Shown: positions 1 to 11,277 of the stretch, one piece after another
Numbering within the stretch: position 1 is the first letter of the stretch
Layout of the letters: each line of letters starts with the position of its first letter
Source of the DNA: Polyangiaceae bacterium
Lineage (GTDB): Bacteria; Myxococcota_A; Polyangia; Polyangiales; Polyangiaceae
Direction: 5' to 3'
Assembly: GCA_025453595.1 (NCBI GenBank)
Contig: JALOQB010000121.1
Location: 1-36,808 of the forward strand
Length of the DNA stretch: 36,808 nucleotides
Position numbers and translations under genes: made by a program
Notes under the pieces: model-generated
Databases searched by the model: none
Seen by the model: only the letters and a program-made list of their open reading frames with translations
What the model was told of the DNA's origin: nothing

Positions 1-500
1 GCCCGCTCGGTCTGCTCACGCAGCCGCGCCTTGCCCTCGGGGGAGCTGGCCTGCGCCACCAGCGCAGCGCCGTCGAGACCAGCCCGGGCAGCAGCCGCGG
101 TCACCTGCTCGGGGGTCTCGACCCCTCCCTGACCCCCCCATGCGGCATCGAAGAGGGCATCGATCAGGGCGTGGCGAGGCCCGGGAGGCAGCGGGAGCGA
201 GGCGACCCGGAGGGAGAGCAGCGGGTTGAAGGGGTGCGTCGGGGGTGGTGCCAGGGGCAAGCCCGCCTGCGCTGCCAGCCGGGAGGTGTGCTTGAAGATG
301 TAGACCCGCTTGGGCGCGATCTCGGCCGGGCCCTTCTGGCCGTGGGCGTTGAGCAGGGCTGCAAACAGGATGGGGGCGGGCTCCACGACGCGCCCGTGCC
401 TGGCCGCCAGCGCCCCGACCGCTTTCCAGGCGAGGTAAGCGTAGGGAGAGATGAAGTCGAAATAGAACTGCAGCGGTGCTTCGCTCATGGCGCTCGCCAT
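1..500 (-). CDS. 2-hydroxychromene-2-carboxylate isomerase-like protein (DsbA/GST-kappa fold), 3' end beyond window
   Basis: Translating the minus strand from the ATG at 500 gives an open frame that runs off the left edge, about 166 residues visible. Near the N-terminus is FYFDFISPYAYLA, the hallmark of HCCA isomerases (NahD family) and of kappa-class glutathione transferases; the Ser in SPY is the residue that contacts glutathione in this family. Further on, KRVYIFKHTSRLAAQAGLPL and HPFNPLLSLRVA match the helical insert of the family. Known members isomerise a chromene carboxylate in naphthalene breakdown using glutathione, but most genomic homologues have no proven substrate, so the specific reaction is not established here. 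It lies 34 bases after the ABC ATPase on the same strand and may be the last gene of that operon. A second in-frame ATG at 488 would give a start closer to the motif, as in many homologues; neither start has an ideal ribosome site. Confidence 0.85.
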   Translation of the reverse strand, partial: MASAMSEAPLQFYFDFISPYAYLAWKAVGALAARHGRVVEPAPILFAALLNAHGQKGPAEIAPKRVYIFKHTSRLAAQAGLPLAPPPTHPFNPLLSLRVASLPLPPGPRHALIDALFDAAWGGQGGVETPEQVTAAAARAGLDGAALVAQASSPEGKARLREQTER

Positions 501-534
501 GGTGACGATGTTCTCACCGGTGCGGTAGTCCGGT

Positions 535-1245
535 TCACGTGCTGCCGAGCGCGGTGTGCCCCGGGGGAGGCTCCAGCAGCTTGCCGTCCTCCAGCTCGAT
601 GGTGCGATCAAAGGCGTCCAGGATGCGGCTGTCGTGGGTGACCACCACCACCGCAGCCCCTGCCTCCCGCGAGGTCTCCCGCAGCGCCAGGATCGCCTCG
701 CGGCCTCGCTTCGCGTCCAGCGCCGCCGTCGGCTCGTCCGCCAGCACCACCGAGGGCCGCGCCACCAGCGCCCGCGCCAGCGCCACCCGCTGCCGCTGCC
801 CGCCGGACAGCGCCTCGGGGGTATGCCGCAGGCGATCGCCGAGGTCGAGCCGCGCCAGCAGGGTCTCGACCCGCGACCGGTCCTGCCGCGAGACGCTGCC
901 CTCCAGGCGCAGCGGGAGCAGCACGTTCTCCAGCACATCCAGGAACGGGACCAGGTTCGCCCGCTGGAACACGAAGCCGATACGCTGCCGCCGCAGGGTC
1001 GCCGGATCACCGTGAAATTTGCCGTTTTTTGCGACGATCTGGTCGTCGATGCGCACCTCTCCTTCCTCGGCGACGTCCAGGAGCCCCATGCAGGTGAGGA
1101 GGGTGGATTTTCCGGAGCCACTGGGTCCGAGTAGACCTACCACCTCGCCGGCCTGGACGGCGATGGAGACGCGGTCGAGAGCCTTCACGGCGAGGGGCCC
1201 CTGGCCGTAGGTCCTGGAGAGGGAGCGCGCTTCGATGCGGATCAT
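535..1245 (-). CDS. ABC exporter ATP-binding protein (LolD/MacB/DevA type)
   Basis: A 236-residue ATPase of a tripartite-type ABC exporter. The Walker A motif GPSGSGKST is at residues 40-48, the Q-loop in FVFQ near 91-94, the signature LSGGQRQR at 146-153, Walker B VVLADE at 166-171 and the switch His in VTHD near 204. Length and motifs fit the LolD/MacB/DevA branch, whose members power FtsX-type permeases that work on lipoproteins, glycolipids or small molecules at the periplasmic side rather than pumping from the cytoplasm. The start ATG at 1245 lies 3 bases after the stop of the permease gene, so the two are surely co-translated. The membrane-fusion protein and TetR regulator are upstream in the same operon. 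The substrate cannot be read from sequence. Confidence 0.93.
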   Translation of the reverse strand: MIRIEARSLSRTYGQGPLAVKALDRVSIAVQAGEVVGLLGPSGSGKSTLLTCMGLLDVAEEGEVRIDDQIVAKNGKFHGDPATLRRQRIGFVFQRANLVPFLDVLENVLLPLRLEGSVSRQDRSRVETLLARLDLGDRLRHTPEALSGGQRQRVALARALVARPSVVLADEPTAALDAKRGREAILALRETSREAGAAVVVVTHDSRILDAFDRTIELEDGKLLEPPPGHTALGST

Positions 1246-1248
1246 GGG

Positions 1249-2361
1249 TCAACCTCCAAGGGCCTCGGCGGCAGGGATGGCGAGGGCGCGGCGGACCGCG
1301 GCGGCGCTGGCGATGAGGGAGAGCAGCAGCGCGAGGAGCACGCCGGCCCAGAGCTCCTGCGTGGAGAGGACAACGCGGCGAGGGAAGAGAGGGAAGACGC
1401 GGAAGCCGAGGGCGACGGCGAGGCCGTAGGCCGCGAGGGTCATGGTGATGGCCTGGCCGACCACCCAGGCGATCAGGGTACGGTGGCGGGCGCCCAGGAG
1501 CTTGACCAGGGCCAGCTCGCGGGATTTGGCCGAGGTCATGGCGAAGACCACGAGGGAGAGGAGCACGGTGGAGACCAGCACCAGCAGGGCGCGGAAGAGG
1601 CCGATCTGACGGCGCGCCTTGTCGATGGCTCCCTCCAGGAGCAACGTTCGCTGCTCCCCGGCGGACCAGACCGAGACCCCGGGGATCCGGGCGAGCTGCT
1701 CGCGCGCCTGCGGGGTCGCGGCATGCACCACGACCGCGGCCAGCGGCGACCAGGCCTCGGTGACGCCGGAGACGCCCCGGTCGGCGGCCGGGAGGGTCTG
1801 CAGGATCCGCTCCAGATCGGCCTCGGACAGCAGCGCGATGGGGTCGCCTCCGGAGCTGACCCCGCCCTTGAGCAGGCCCACCACCTCGAAGGGCTCGTCC
1901 GCGAAGGTGAGGCGCGCCCCGAGAGGGATCCGCAGCGCCTGATCCAGGACGATCTCGCCGCGAGCGCGCTGCAGACCGCGCCCCTGGGCCGGCGCCAGGC
2001 GCAGCGGCCCTCCCTCCGGGAAGCGTTCCGACAGGAAGGTGACCCGGAGCTCTCGCCCCTGGTGCCGGAACTGGTACGTGAGGGTGCGGAACCCCACCGC
2101 GTCGGTGACCCCGGGGGTCACCCTCGCTCGCTCCACGATCGCATCGGGGAGCCGGGACGCCTCGGCAAAGGGACCTCGGCGCCCCTCCTCGGTGAGCCAG
2201 AGCGCGTCGCCCGCGCTGTCGATCAGGAAGGTCGCGTCGGCCACCATGCCCCGGTAGATACCGCCCATCCCCAGCACCACGGTGAACAGCAGCACCAGGC
2301 CCGCCACCGTCCCCAGGAAGCGCCCCAGGTGCGCCCGCAGCTCGGCCAGCGCCAGCCTCAC
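1249..2361 (-). CDS. FtsX-like ABC exporter permease (DevC-like)
   Basis: A 370-residue membrane protein using a GTG start at 2361 that overlaps the TGA stop of the fusion-protein gene (GTGA); the longer open frame reaching back to 2727 lies inside that gene and is not credible. The N-terminus has one membrane segment (LGTVAGLVLLFTVVLGMGG), followed by an extracytoplasmic domain of roughly 200 residues. Three C-terminal membrane segments follow, the first around LLVLVSTVLLSLVVFAM and the last around LLALLLSLIASAAA. This 1+3 topology is that of FtsX/MacB/DevC permeases. The order fusion protein, permease, ATPase is the DevBCA arrangement known from cyanobacterial glycolipid exporters; an outer-membrane TolC partner must be encoded elsewhere. 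Confident on family, unknown on substrate. Confidence 0.88.
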   Translation of the reverse strand: MRLALAELRAHLGRFLGTVAGLVLLFTVVLGMGGIYRGMVADATFLIDSAGDALWLTEEGRRGPFAEASRLPDAIVERARVTPGVTDAVGFRTLTYQFRHQGRELRVTFLSERFPEGGPLRLAPAQGRGLQRARGEIVLDQALRIPLGARLTFADEPFEVVGLLKGGVSSGGDPIALLSEADLERILQTLPAADRGVSGVTEAWSPLAAVVVHAATPQAREQLARIPGVSVWSAGEQRTLLLEGAIDKARRQIGLFRALLVLVSTVLLSLVVFAMTSAKSRELALVKLLGARHRTLIAWVVGQAITMTLAAYGLAVALGFRVFPLFPRRVVLSTQELWAGVLLALLLSLIASAAAVRRALAIPAAEALGG

Positions 2362-3308
2362 GGCTTGCCCCCGCCGGGCCGCTCGATCTGCCCATCGACC
2401 CGCACGCCGAACACCAGCGTCGCCGGAAGCTGCGCCAGCTCGACATCGACCCGCACCTCGTGGGTGCGCTGGTCCGCCTCCAGATGCACGCGCCGCACGC
2501 GGCCCTGCAGCCGGGTCCGATCCCGATCGCGCAGCGTCAGCTGCACGCTGGCCCCTGCCCTCACGTGAGGCAGCTCGCTCTCGTGGACCCACAACGAGGC
2601 CACCTCGCTGCCGGCGGGCGCGATCACCAGCACCGGGGACCCCGGCGCCGTGTAGCTCCCTGCCGTCGTGTCCCGGCGCACCACGCGCCCCGCGCTGCTC
2701 GCCCGGAGCACCGTCTTGCGCTGCCACAGCGAGGCCTGCGCCTCCCGCGCCTCGGCCTGCGCCAGCTTCGCCAGGATGACCCCGCGCTGCAGCTCGACCC
2801 CGCGGCGATCCAGCGCCACCAGCCGCGGCGCGTCCTGGCTCCGATCGTTCTCGATCTCCGGGATCGCCCCCGCCTTCTGCAGGCGCTCGCTCCGCTCGGC
2901 CTCTCTCCGGGCGATCTCTTCTCGCAGCTTGACCTGATCCTCGTCGCTCCGTAGCCGCCCCAGCGTCGCCTGCTCGCCCCGCCGGTTGGCCCGCTCTCGG
3001 GCCAGCTCGGTCTTCGCGTCGGCGTCGTCCAGCGTCGCCAGCACCTGCCCCTCCGCCACCGTGTCCCCCACGTCCACGGTCAGCCCCTGGATCACCCCGG
3101 CGCGCTCGAAGGCCACCACCAGCGAGCGATCATGGGCCAGCACCCCCGTCCCGAAGATCGCCGCACCGACCGACTCTTGCGCCCTGGCCTCGCCCCCCGC
3201 CTCCTCTCGCGATGGCTTCTCGATCGTCTCGCCTCGCTTGCACCCCCCCAGCCCCACCAGCAGCGCCAGCCCCAGCACGCCCATCCCCTTGTTCCGTCCG
3301 GTCTTCAT
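2358..3308 (-). CDS. HlyD/DevB-family membrane-fusion lipoprotein
   Basis: A 316-residue periplasmic adaptor. The N-terminus is a lipoprotein signal with lipobox LGGC (Cys 23). A biotinyl-lipoyl half follows (VIQGLTVDVGDTVAEGQVLA), then a long charged helical hairpin of about 90 residues (from about 95 to 190, rich in Arg, Glu, Ala) that would dock on a TolC-type tunnel. The second lipoyl half has the typical APGSPVLVIAP, and a beta-barrel region ends near LVFGVRVDGQI. Its ATG overlaps the TGA of the TetR gene (ATGA) and its own stop overlaps the permease start, so it is the second gene of a tightly coupled operon. Lipid anchoring, instead of a transmembrane helix, suggests it sits on the outer face of the inner membrane. 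Confidence 0.92.
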   Translation of the reverse strand: MKTGRNKGMGVLGLALLVGLGGCKRGETIEKPSREEAGGEARAQESVGAAIFGTGVLAHDRSLVVAFERAGVIQGLTVDVGDTVAEGQVLATLDDADAKTELARERANRRGEQATLGRLRSDEDQVKLREEIARREAERSERLQKAGAIPEIENDRSQDAPRLVALDRRGVELQRGVILAKLAQAEAREAQASLWQRKTVLRASSAGRVVRRDTTAGSYTAPGSPVLVIAPAGSEVASLWVHESELPHVRAGASVQLTLRDRDRTRLQGRVRRVHLEADQRTHEVRVDVELAQLPATLVFGVRVDGQIERPGGGKP

Positions 3309-3928
3309 CGCCCTCGCTCCTCGCTCTTCTTCTCGTCCTCAACCGAACCACCGCTCACCAGCGCGAGCACCAGCCGCTCCGCATCCACCCCCCTCGACGG
3401 CAGCGCCGGCTGCGTTCGCCCCAGCGCCAGGAAGGACAGCACCCCCATCACCGCCACCATCAGCTCGGGCAGCGTCAGATCGCGCCGGAATACCCCTCGC
3501 TCCTGCCCCTCCTGAAGCAACCCCCCGAGGTGCCTCTGCGTCGCCTGGATCGCTCGCTGCAGGTGCACCCTCCCTTCCTCCGGCAGCGCCAGGTGCACGT
3601 CCGACGACAGCACCAGCGGCAGCGTCGACGGATCCTCCGTGATCGTCGTCAGCCGCTCCCGCACAAAGCGCCGCAACCCCTCCTCCGCGCTCTCCCCCTC
3701 GCGCCTCGTCAGGTGCCCCTTCAACCCCTCTGCCGCTCGCGCCGCCAGCGCCACCAGGATCGCCTCCTTCGACGCGAAATGACGGAACAGCGCACCCCCC
3801 GTCACCCCCACCTCCCTCGCCAGCGTCGCCGTCGTCAGCGCCGCCGCGCCCTCCCGCGCCAGCAACCGCGCCGCCGCATCCAGGATCTCTCCCTGGCGCT
3901 CCGCCGTCGGCTTTCGTTGTTGGGTCAT
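3305..3928 (-). CDS. TetR-family transcriptional regulator, local repressor of the exporter operon
   Basis: A 207-residue TetR-type protein. The N-terminal helix-turn-helix is clear: GEILDAAARLLAREG, then LAREVGVTGGALFRHFASKE around residues 37-56. The rest is the variable helical ligand-binding domain. I chose the ATG at 3928 because MTQQRKPTAERQ begins just before the first conserved helix; the longer frame starting at 3967 would translate through the promoter and operator-like palindrome. It is the first gene of the exporter operon and overlaps the fusion-protein gene by 4 bases. A perfect-arm palindrome lies directly upstream, so autorepression with induction by the exported compound is the likely scheme, as for other TetR/efflux pairs. 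The ligand is unknown. Confidence 0.9.
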   Translation of the reverse strand: MTQQRKPTAERQGEILDAAARLLAREGAAALTTATLAREVGVTGGALFRHFASKEAILVALAARAAEGLKGHLTRREGESAEEGLRRFVRERLTTITEDPSTLPLVLSSDVHLALPEEGRVHLQRAIQATQRHLGGLLQEGQERGVFRRDLTLPELMVAVMGVLSFLALGRTQPALPSRGVDAERLVLALVSGGSVEDEKKSEERGR

Positions 3929-3934
3929 GGATGC

Positions 3935-3963
3935 AAGTATGCGTTTACTTACAATCTTCGCAA
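3935..3963 (-). promoter_or_regulatory. Candidate TetR operator overlapping the export-operon promoter
   Basis: On the plus strand AAGTA (3935-3939) and TACTT (3946-3950) are perfect inverted arms around a 6-base spacer, with an extra matching G/C pair at 3933/3952. Reading the minus strand, TTGCGA (3963-3958) and CATACT (3941-3936) are spaced 16 bases apart and resemble -35 and -10 boxes. The palindrome covers the -10, and the predicted transcription start falls at or next to the TetR ATG, so the message may be leaderless. This region is markedly AT-richer than its surroundings. Palindrome seen directly; promoter and repressor binding inferred. Confidence 0.5.
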
Positions 3964-3965
3964 GC

Positions 3966-3995
3966 AAAAAAAGCCCCCTTGCATGACAAGAGGGC
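3966..3995 (-). terminator. Intrinsic terminator of tex
   Basis: Read on the minus strand, GCCCTCTTG, a 5-base loop and CAAGGGGGC form a 9-pair stem (one wobble-type mismatch), followed by seven T. It lies 40-70 bases past the tex stop and just before the export operon promoter, so it insulates the two transcription units. A weaker short inverted repeat (AGGGT/ACCCT) lies at about 4010-4028. Confidence 0.8.
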
Positions 3996-4035
3996 GATCA
4001 GGGTATTTTTAAACCCTCAAGCAAAGAGAGCGAGA

Positions 4036-6393
4036 TCAGCGCCTGGATTTCTGGGCATCGGCGAGGGAGGCGAAGGGGTTGTTGGTGAACTTGCCCTGGG
4101 GTGGCATGCGAGGCGGGGCGTTGTCGCGGCGAGGGCCGCCGGAGGGGCGAGGGGACGCGTTCTGGGAGGGAGCGGAGGGGGAGGGGCGTTCGTTCTTGCG
4201 AGCGGTGAGGGCGATGCGCTTGCGCTGGAGGTCGACCTCGAGGACCTTGACCTTGAGCTTGTCGCCGACCTTGACGACCTCGGCGGGGTCCTTGATGAAG
4301 CGGTCGGCGAGCTGGGAGACGTGGACGAGGCCATCCTGGTGGACGCCGACGTCGACGAAGGCGCCGAAGGCGGTGACGTTGGTGACGACGCCCTCGAGTT
4401 CCATGCCGGGCTTGAGGTCATCGAGGGTGCGCACGTCCTCGCGGAAGCGGGGGGGTTCAAAGGAGGCGCGGGGGTCGCGGCCGGGCTTCTTGAGCTCGGC
4501 GAGGATATCTTTGAGGGTGAACTCGCCGACGTCGTCGGCGAGGTAGCGCCTGGGGTCGATGCGGTCGACGGTCTTGGTGTCGCCGATGAGGCTGGCGACG
4601 GGGACCTGGAGATCGGAGGCCATGCGCTCGACGAGGGCGTAGCGTTCGGGGTGGACGGCGCTGGCGTCGAGGGGGTGCTCGCCGTTGCGGACCCGGAGGA
4701 AGCCGGCGGCCTGCTCGAAGGTCTTGGGCCCGAGGCCCGGGACCTCGAGGAGGGCCTTGCGGCTGCGGAAGGCGCCGTTGTCGTTGCGGTAGGCGACGAT
4801 CTTCTTGGCGAGGGAGGGGCCGATGCCGGCGACGCGGGCGAGGAGGGGAGCGCTGGCGGTGTTGACCTCGACGCCGACCTGGTTGACGCAGCTCTCGACG
4901 ACGTCATCGAGCTTCTTGGCGAGGAGGGGCTGGTGGACGTCGTGCTGGTACTGACCGACGCCGATGCTCTTGGGGTCGATCTTGACGAGCTCGGCGAGTG
5001 GATCCTGAAGGCGGCGGGCGATGCTGATGGCGCCGCGGACGGTGAGGTCGAGGTCGGGGAACTCGTCGCGAGCGACGTCGCTGGCGGAATAGACGCTGGC
5101 GCCGGCCTCGCTGACCGGGAGGCAGAGGGTCTCGCGGAGGCCCTCGGCGACCAGGACTTCGCGGGCAAAATCTTCGGTCTCGCGGCCGTGGGTACCGTTG
5201 CCCACGGCGATGGCGCGGGGCTGGTATTTCTTGCAGAGCTCGCGGAGGATCTCGCGGGCGCGGTGCAGGGCGCCCTCGCCCTGGACCAGGTGGATCAGGC
5301 TGTGGTGGAGAAGCTTGCCGGTCTCGTCGACCACGACCACCTTGCAGCCGGTGCGCTGCCCCGGGTCGATGCCGATGACGGTGCGGGTGCCGAAGGGGGC
5401 CGCCATCAGCAGCTCGCGGAGGTTCTGGGCAAAGATGTCGACGGCGCCGCGGTCGGCGGCCAGCTTCATGTCGATGCGGAGGTCGCTCTGGACGCTGGGG
5501 CCGAGCAGGCGCCGGTAGGCGTCGGTGGCGGCGCGGATCAGCTCGGAGGCCCAGGGTGAGCCGTGGTTCACCCGGGCCTGCTTCTGGATCGCCTCGAGCA
5601 CGTTGCCCTCTTGAGGGAGCTCGAGGCTGGCGCGGAGCACGCCCTCGGCCTCGCCGCGGCGGATCGCGAGGAAGCGGTGGGACGGGATGGTGGCCACCTT
5701 CTCTTCGAAGCTGGCGTAGGTGTCGAACTTCGTCACCTTCCCCTCGTGCTCCTTCTCTTTCTGCACCCGCAGCACCCCCTCCTTCTGGAAGGCCTCGCGC
5801 AGCAGCCGGCGCACCTCCGCGTCCTCGGCGATGCGCTCGGCGCAGATGTCGCGGGCCCCCGCCAGCGCCGCCGCCGCGTCGGGGACCTCGCGGGCCGCAT
5901 CGACGAAGGCCTGCGCCTCCGCCTCCGGCGAGCCTGCGAGGGGCTGGGACCAGAGCCGGTCCGCCAGCGGCTCGAGCCCCCGCTCCCGGGCGATGATGGC
6001 GCGGGTGCGGCGCTTCGGCTTGTAAGGCAGGTACAGGTCTTCCAGGTCGGTCTTGCTGCTGCACGTCAGGATCTTCTTCCGGAGCTCGTCGCTCAGCTTG
6101 CCCTGGCGCTCGATCTCCGAAAGCACCGTCTGGCGCCGCTCTTCCAGCTCGATCAGGTACCCTCGACGCTCCTCGATCGCGCGGATCTGCACCTCGTCCA
6201 GCCCCCCGGTGGCCTCCTTGCGGTAACGCGCGATGAAAGGCACCGTCGCCCCCTCCGCCAGCAGCTTCACCACCGCCCCCACCGAGGGCCTCGGCAGCCC
6301 CAGCTCTTCGCTCAACGCAGGCACCGGGTCGTAGCTGGACAGGGCGGCCTTGTTGGGGGAGGGGGAGGGCTGCAGGGCGTTCTCGGTCGTCAT
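4036..6393 (-). CDS. tex: Tex-family S1 RNA-binding transcription accessory protein
   Basis: A 785-residue protein with the full Tex layout. An N-terminal helical domain spans about residues 20-320. A YqgF/RNase H-like domain starts at TVIGIDPGQRTGCK (about 338-351). Helix-hairpin-helix motifs follow, including VAGIGPSLAKKIVAYR and VPGLGPKTFEQAAGFLRV. An S1 domain (GVVTNVTAFGAFVDVGVHQD, about 660-733) is followed by a 50-residue Pro/Arg-rich low-complexity tail ending in a short conserved-looking NPFASLADAQ. Tex proteins bind nucleic acid and associate with transcription; bacterial homologues influence toxin expression, fitness and RNA stability. The gene is divergent from mutS2 (89-base shared upstream region) and ends at a good intrinsic terminator. 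An AGAAGG sits close to the ATG. Confidence 0.97.
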   Translation of the reverse strand: MTTENALQPSPSPNKAALSSYDPVPALSEELGLPRPSVGAVVKLLAEGATVPFIARYRKEATGGLDEVQIRAIEERRGYLIELEERRQTVLSEIERQGKLSDELRKKILTCSSKTDLEDLYLPYKPKRRTRAIIARERGLEPLADRLWSQPLAGSPEAEAQAFVDAAREVPDAAAALAGARDICAERIAEDAEVRRLLREAFQKEGVLRVQKEKEHEGKVTKFDTYASFEEKVATIPSHRFLAIRRGEAEGVLRASLELPQEGNVLEAIQKQARVNHGSPWASELIRAATDAYRRLLGPSVQSDLRIDMKLAADRGAVDIFAQNLRELLMAAPFGTRTVIGIDPGQRTGCKVVVVDETGKLLHHSLIHLVQGEGALHRAREILRELCKKYQPRAIAVGNGTHGRETEDFAREVLVAEGLRETLCLPVSEAGASVYSASDVARDEFPDLDLTVRGAISIARRLQDPLAELVKIDPKSIGVGQYQHDVHQPLLAKKLDDVVESCVNQVGVEVNTASAPLLARVAGIGPSLAKKIVAYRNDNGAFRSRKALLEVPGLGPKTFEQAAGFLRVRNGEHPLDASAVHPERYALVERMASDLQVPVASLIGDTKTVDRIDPRRYLADDVGEFTLKDILAELKKPGRDPRASFEPPRFREDVRTLDDLKPGMELEGVVTNVTAFGAFVDVGVHQDGLVHVSQLADRFIKDPAEVVKVGDKLKVKVLEVDLQRKRIALTARKNERPSPSAPSQNASPRPSGGPRRDNAPPRMPPQGKFTNNPFASLADAQKSRR

Positions 6394-8820
6394 GACCTTC
6401 TGGCGCTAAAACACACCTGAACACGCGTCTAGCCCCTTCCTGCTCCCAACCCCACAGATTCCCCTGGCATCGGACCGGCACCATGGATGAGTTCTCGTCA
6501 AAGACCCTGGATGACCTGGAGTGGCCCCGGCTGCTGGAGGCCCTGGCCGCGCGCTGCTCCAGCGAGGCCGCCCGGCGCCTGGCCCGGGCGCTGACCCCGC
6601 TGGAGGATCGCGCCGGGATCGCCCCGGCGCTCAGGCAGGGCCGCGAGGCGTGGGACGCCCTGGTGCGCGGCGAGCCGCTGCCCTTGCCGGGCCTGCGCGA
6701 GGTCGAAGGGGCCATCGAGCGGCTCAAGATGGGGGCCACCTTGACCCCCGGCGCGCTGAACGACCTCGCGGCCACGCTGGAGGCCGCACGGACCCTGCGC
6801 AGGTACCTGCATGGCCGCCGCGATCGCATGCCGGCGCTCCACGCGGCCTGCGCCTTCGATCCGTCGCTGGATGGGGTCGAGGACGCGCTGCGGGAGGCCT
6901 TCGATCGGGACGGGCTGCTGGTCGACCACGCGAGCCCCCGGCTCCGCGAGCTGCGCGGGGCGTACCGCGAGGCCCGGGAGCGCATGATCCACAAGCTGGA
7001 AGAGCTGATGCGGCGCTACCAGCACATCCTGCAGGACGGGTTCTGGACCGAGCGCGAGGGGCGCTACGTGCTGCCGGTGCGGAGCGACGCGCAGCGCTTC
7101 CCCGGGATCGTGCACACCGCCAGCGCCTCCGGCGCGACCCTGTTCGTGGAGCCTCGCTCGCTCATCCCCCAGGGCAACCGGCTCAAGGTGCTGGAGGCCG
7201 AGGTGCGCCGGGAAGAAGAGGCCATCTACACGCGCCTCACGGGGCTCTTGATCGAGAAGCTGCCCAGCGTGATCGCCGCCCAGCAAGGGCTGATTCTCGC
7301 GGATCTCAGGGCCGCGATCGGGCGCCTCGCGGTCGACGCCCGGCTCTCCTTCCTCGACGTCGATCCCTCGCCGGTGGTCGAGCTACGCGAGGCCCGCCAC
7401 CCGCTCCTGGCCCTGGACGGCGTCCAGGTCGTCGCCAGCGATCTGTCGGCCGAGGCCGGGCGCGCCGTCATCCTCTCCGGGCCCAACGCCGGCGGGAAGA
7501 CCGTCGCCCTCAAGGTCGTCGGCCTCGCGGCCCTCATGCTCCGGGCCGGCCTGCCCCTGGCCTGCGCCCCCGGCTCGCGCCTCGGCCTCTTCGAGCGCAT
7601 CCTCACCGACGTCGGCGACGAGCAGAGCCTCGCCCGCAACCTCTCGACCTTCAGCGCCCATGTCTCCAACCTCGCCCGCATCCTCCAGCAGGCCGGGCGC
7701 GGCGCCCTCGTGCTGCTCGACGAGATCGCCACCGGCACCGACCCCCGCGAGGGAGAGGCCCTCGCCGCCGCCGTCCTCGACCGCCTCTGCGAGCTCCAGG
7801 CCGCCGTCGTCTGCACCACCCACTACGAGGGCCTCAAGGCCCTCGCCCTCCGGGACGAGCGTTTCCTCAATGCCTCGGCTGGTGTCGATCCTGACACCAT
7901 GCTGCCGCGGTTCCGCGTGGTCTACGGGGTCCCGGGGAGCTCGGTGGCGCTGTCGGTGGCCCGACGCTACGGCGTTCCTGAGCCGGTTCTGGCCGCTGCC
8001 GAGCGGTTTTTGAGCCACGAATCGAGAGATTTTGAGCAGACCTTGCTGCGCCTCAACGACGAGCGGCGCGCGCTGGATCTGGCGCGAGCGGCGGCGGAAC
8101 GAGCGCGGCAGGAGCTGGAGCGGAAGCAGCAGGAGCTGGAGGTGGAGCTGAACCACCAGCGGAGCCGTGGCCGAGCGGCGGTCTCGCGGGAGGCGGAGGC
8201 CTTGCTGGAGGCGGTGCGTCGCGCGCGGGACGATCTGCGGGCGGTGCAGGCGCGGCTCCGGGGCAACAGGCGTCCGGACGAGGGAGAGCTGAAGGCGCTG
8301 GAGAAGAAGGTGAACGAGGTGGCGGCGCGGAGCGCGCTGGGGGGAGAATTCGAGGAGGGGGCGCGGGCGCTGGCCGAGCAGCCGCCGGCGCCGACGGAGG
8401 TGCGCAAGGGGTCCCGGGTGTACGTGCCGCGGCTGCGTCTGGAGGCAGAGGTGACCGAGATCCAGGGGGAGCAACTGCGGGTGGCCGCGGGTCCGCTCAA
8501 GATCACGGTGAACCTGCGGGAGGTGCAGCCCCCCCGGGATCAGGAGAGCAAGGCCGCGCGGCCGGCGCCGCGTCCGCTGCCGGAAGAGCCGCCGCGGCGC
8601 ACCGCCGAGAACACCTGCGACCTGCGAGGGCTGCGGGTGGACGAGGCGATCCGGATGGCGGAGCAGGCGGTGGACCGGAGCGTGGGGGCTCACCCGGCCG
8701 TCTTCCTGCTTCACGGATCCGGATCGAGCGCGCTCCGCGAGGCGATCCGGGGGGTGCTGGCGAACAACGCGTCGGTGGCGCGCCTGCGCCCCGGTGCCCC
8801 CCAGGAGGGCGGGGACGGGG

Positions 8821-11273
<2,453 letters not shown>

Positions 11274-11277
<4 letters not shown>

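Noticed and set aside
3931-5559. Long plus-strand open frame (542 codons) opposite tex
   Set aside because: It is the antisense shadow of tex in GC-rich DNA: composition is repetitive Gly/Ala/Asp/Val and the opposite strand has a full, motif-complete Tex protein.
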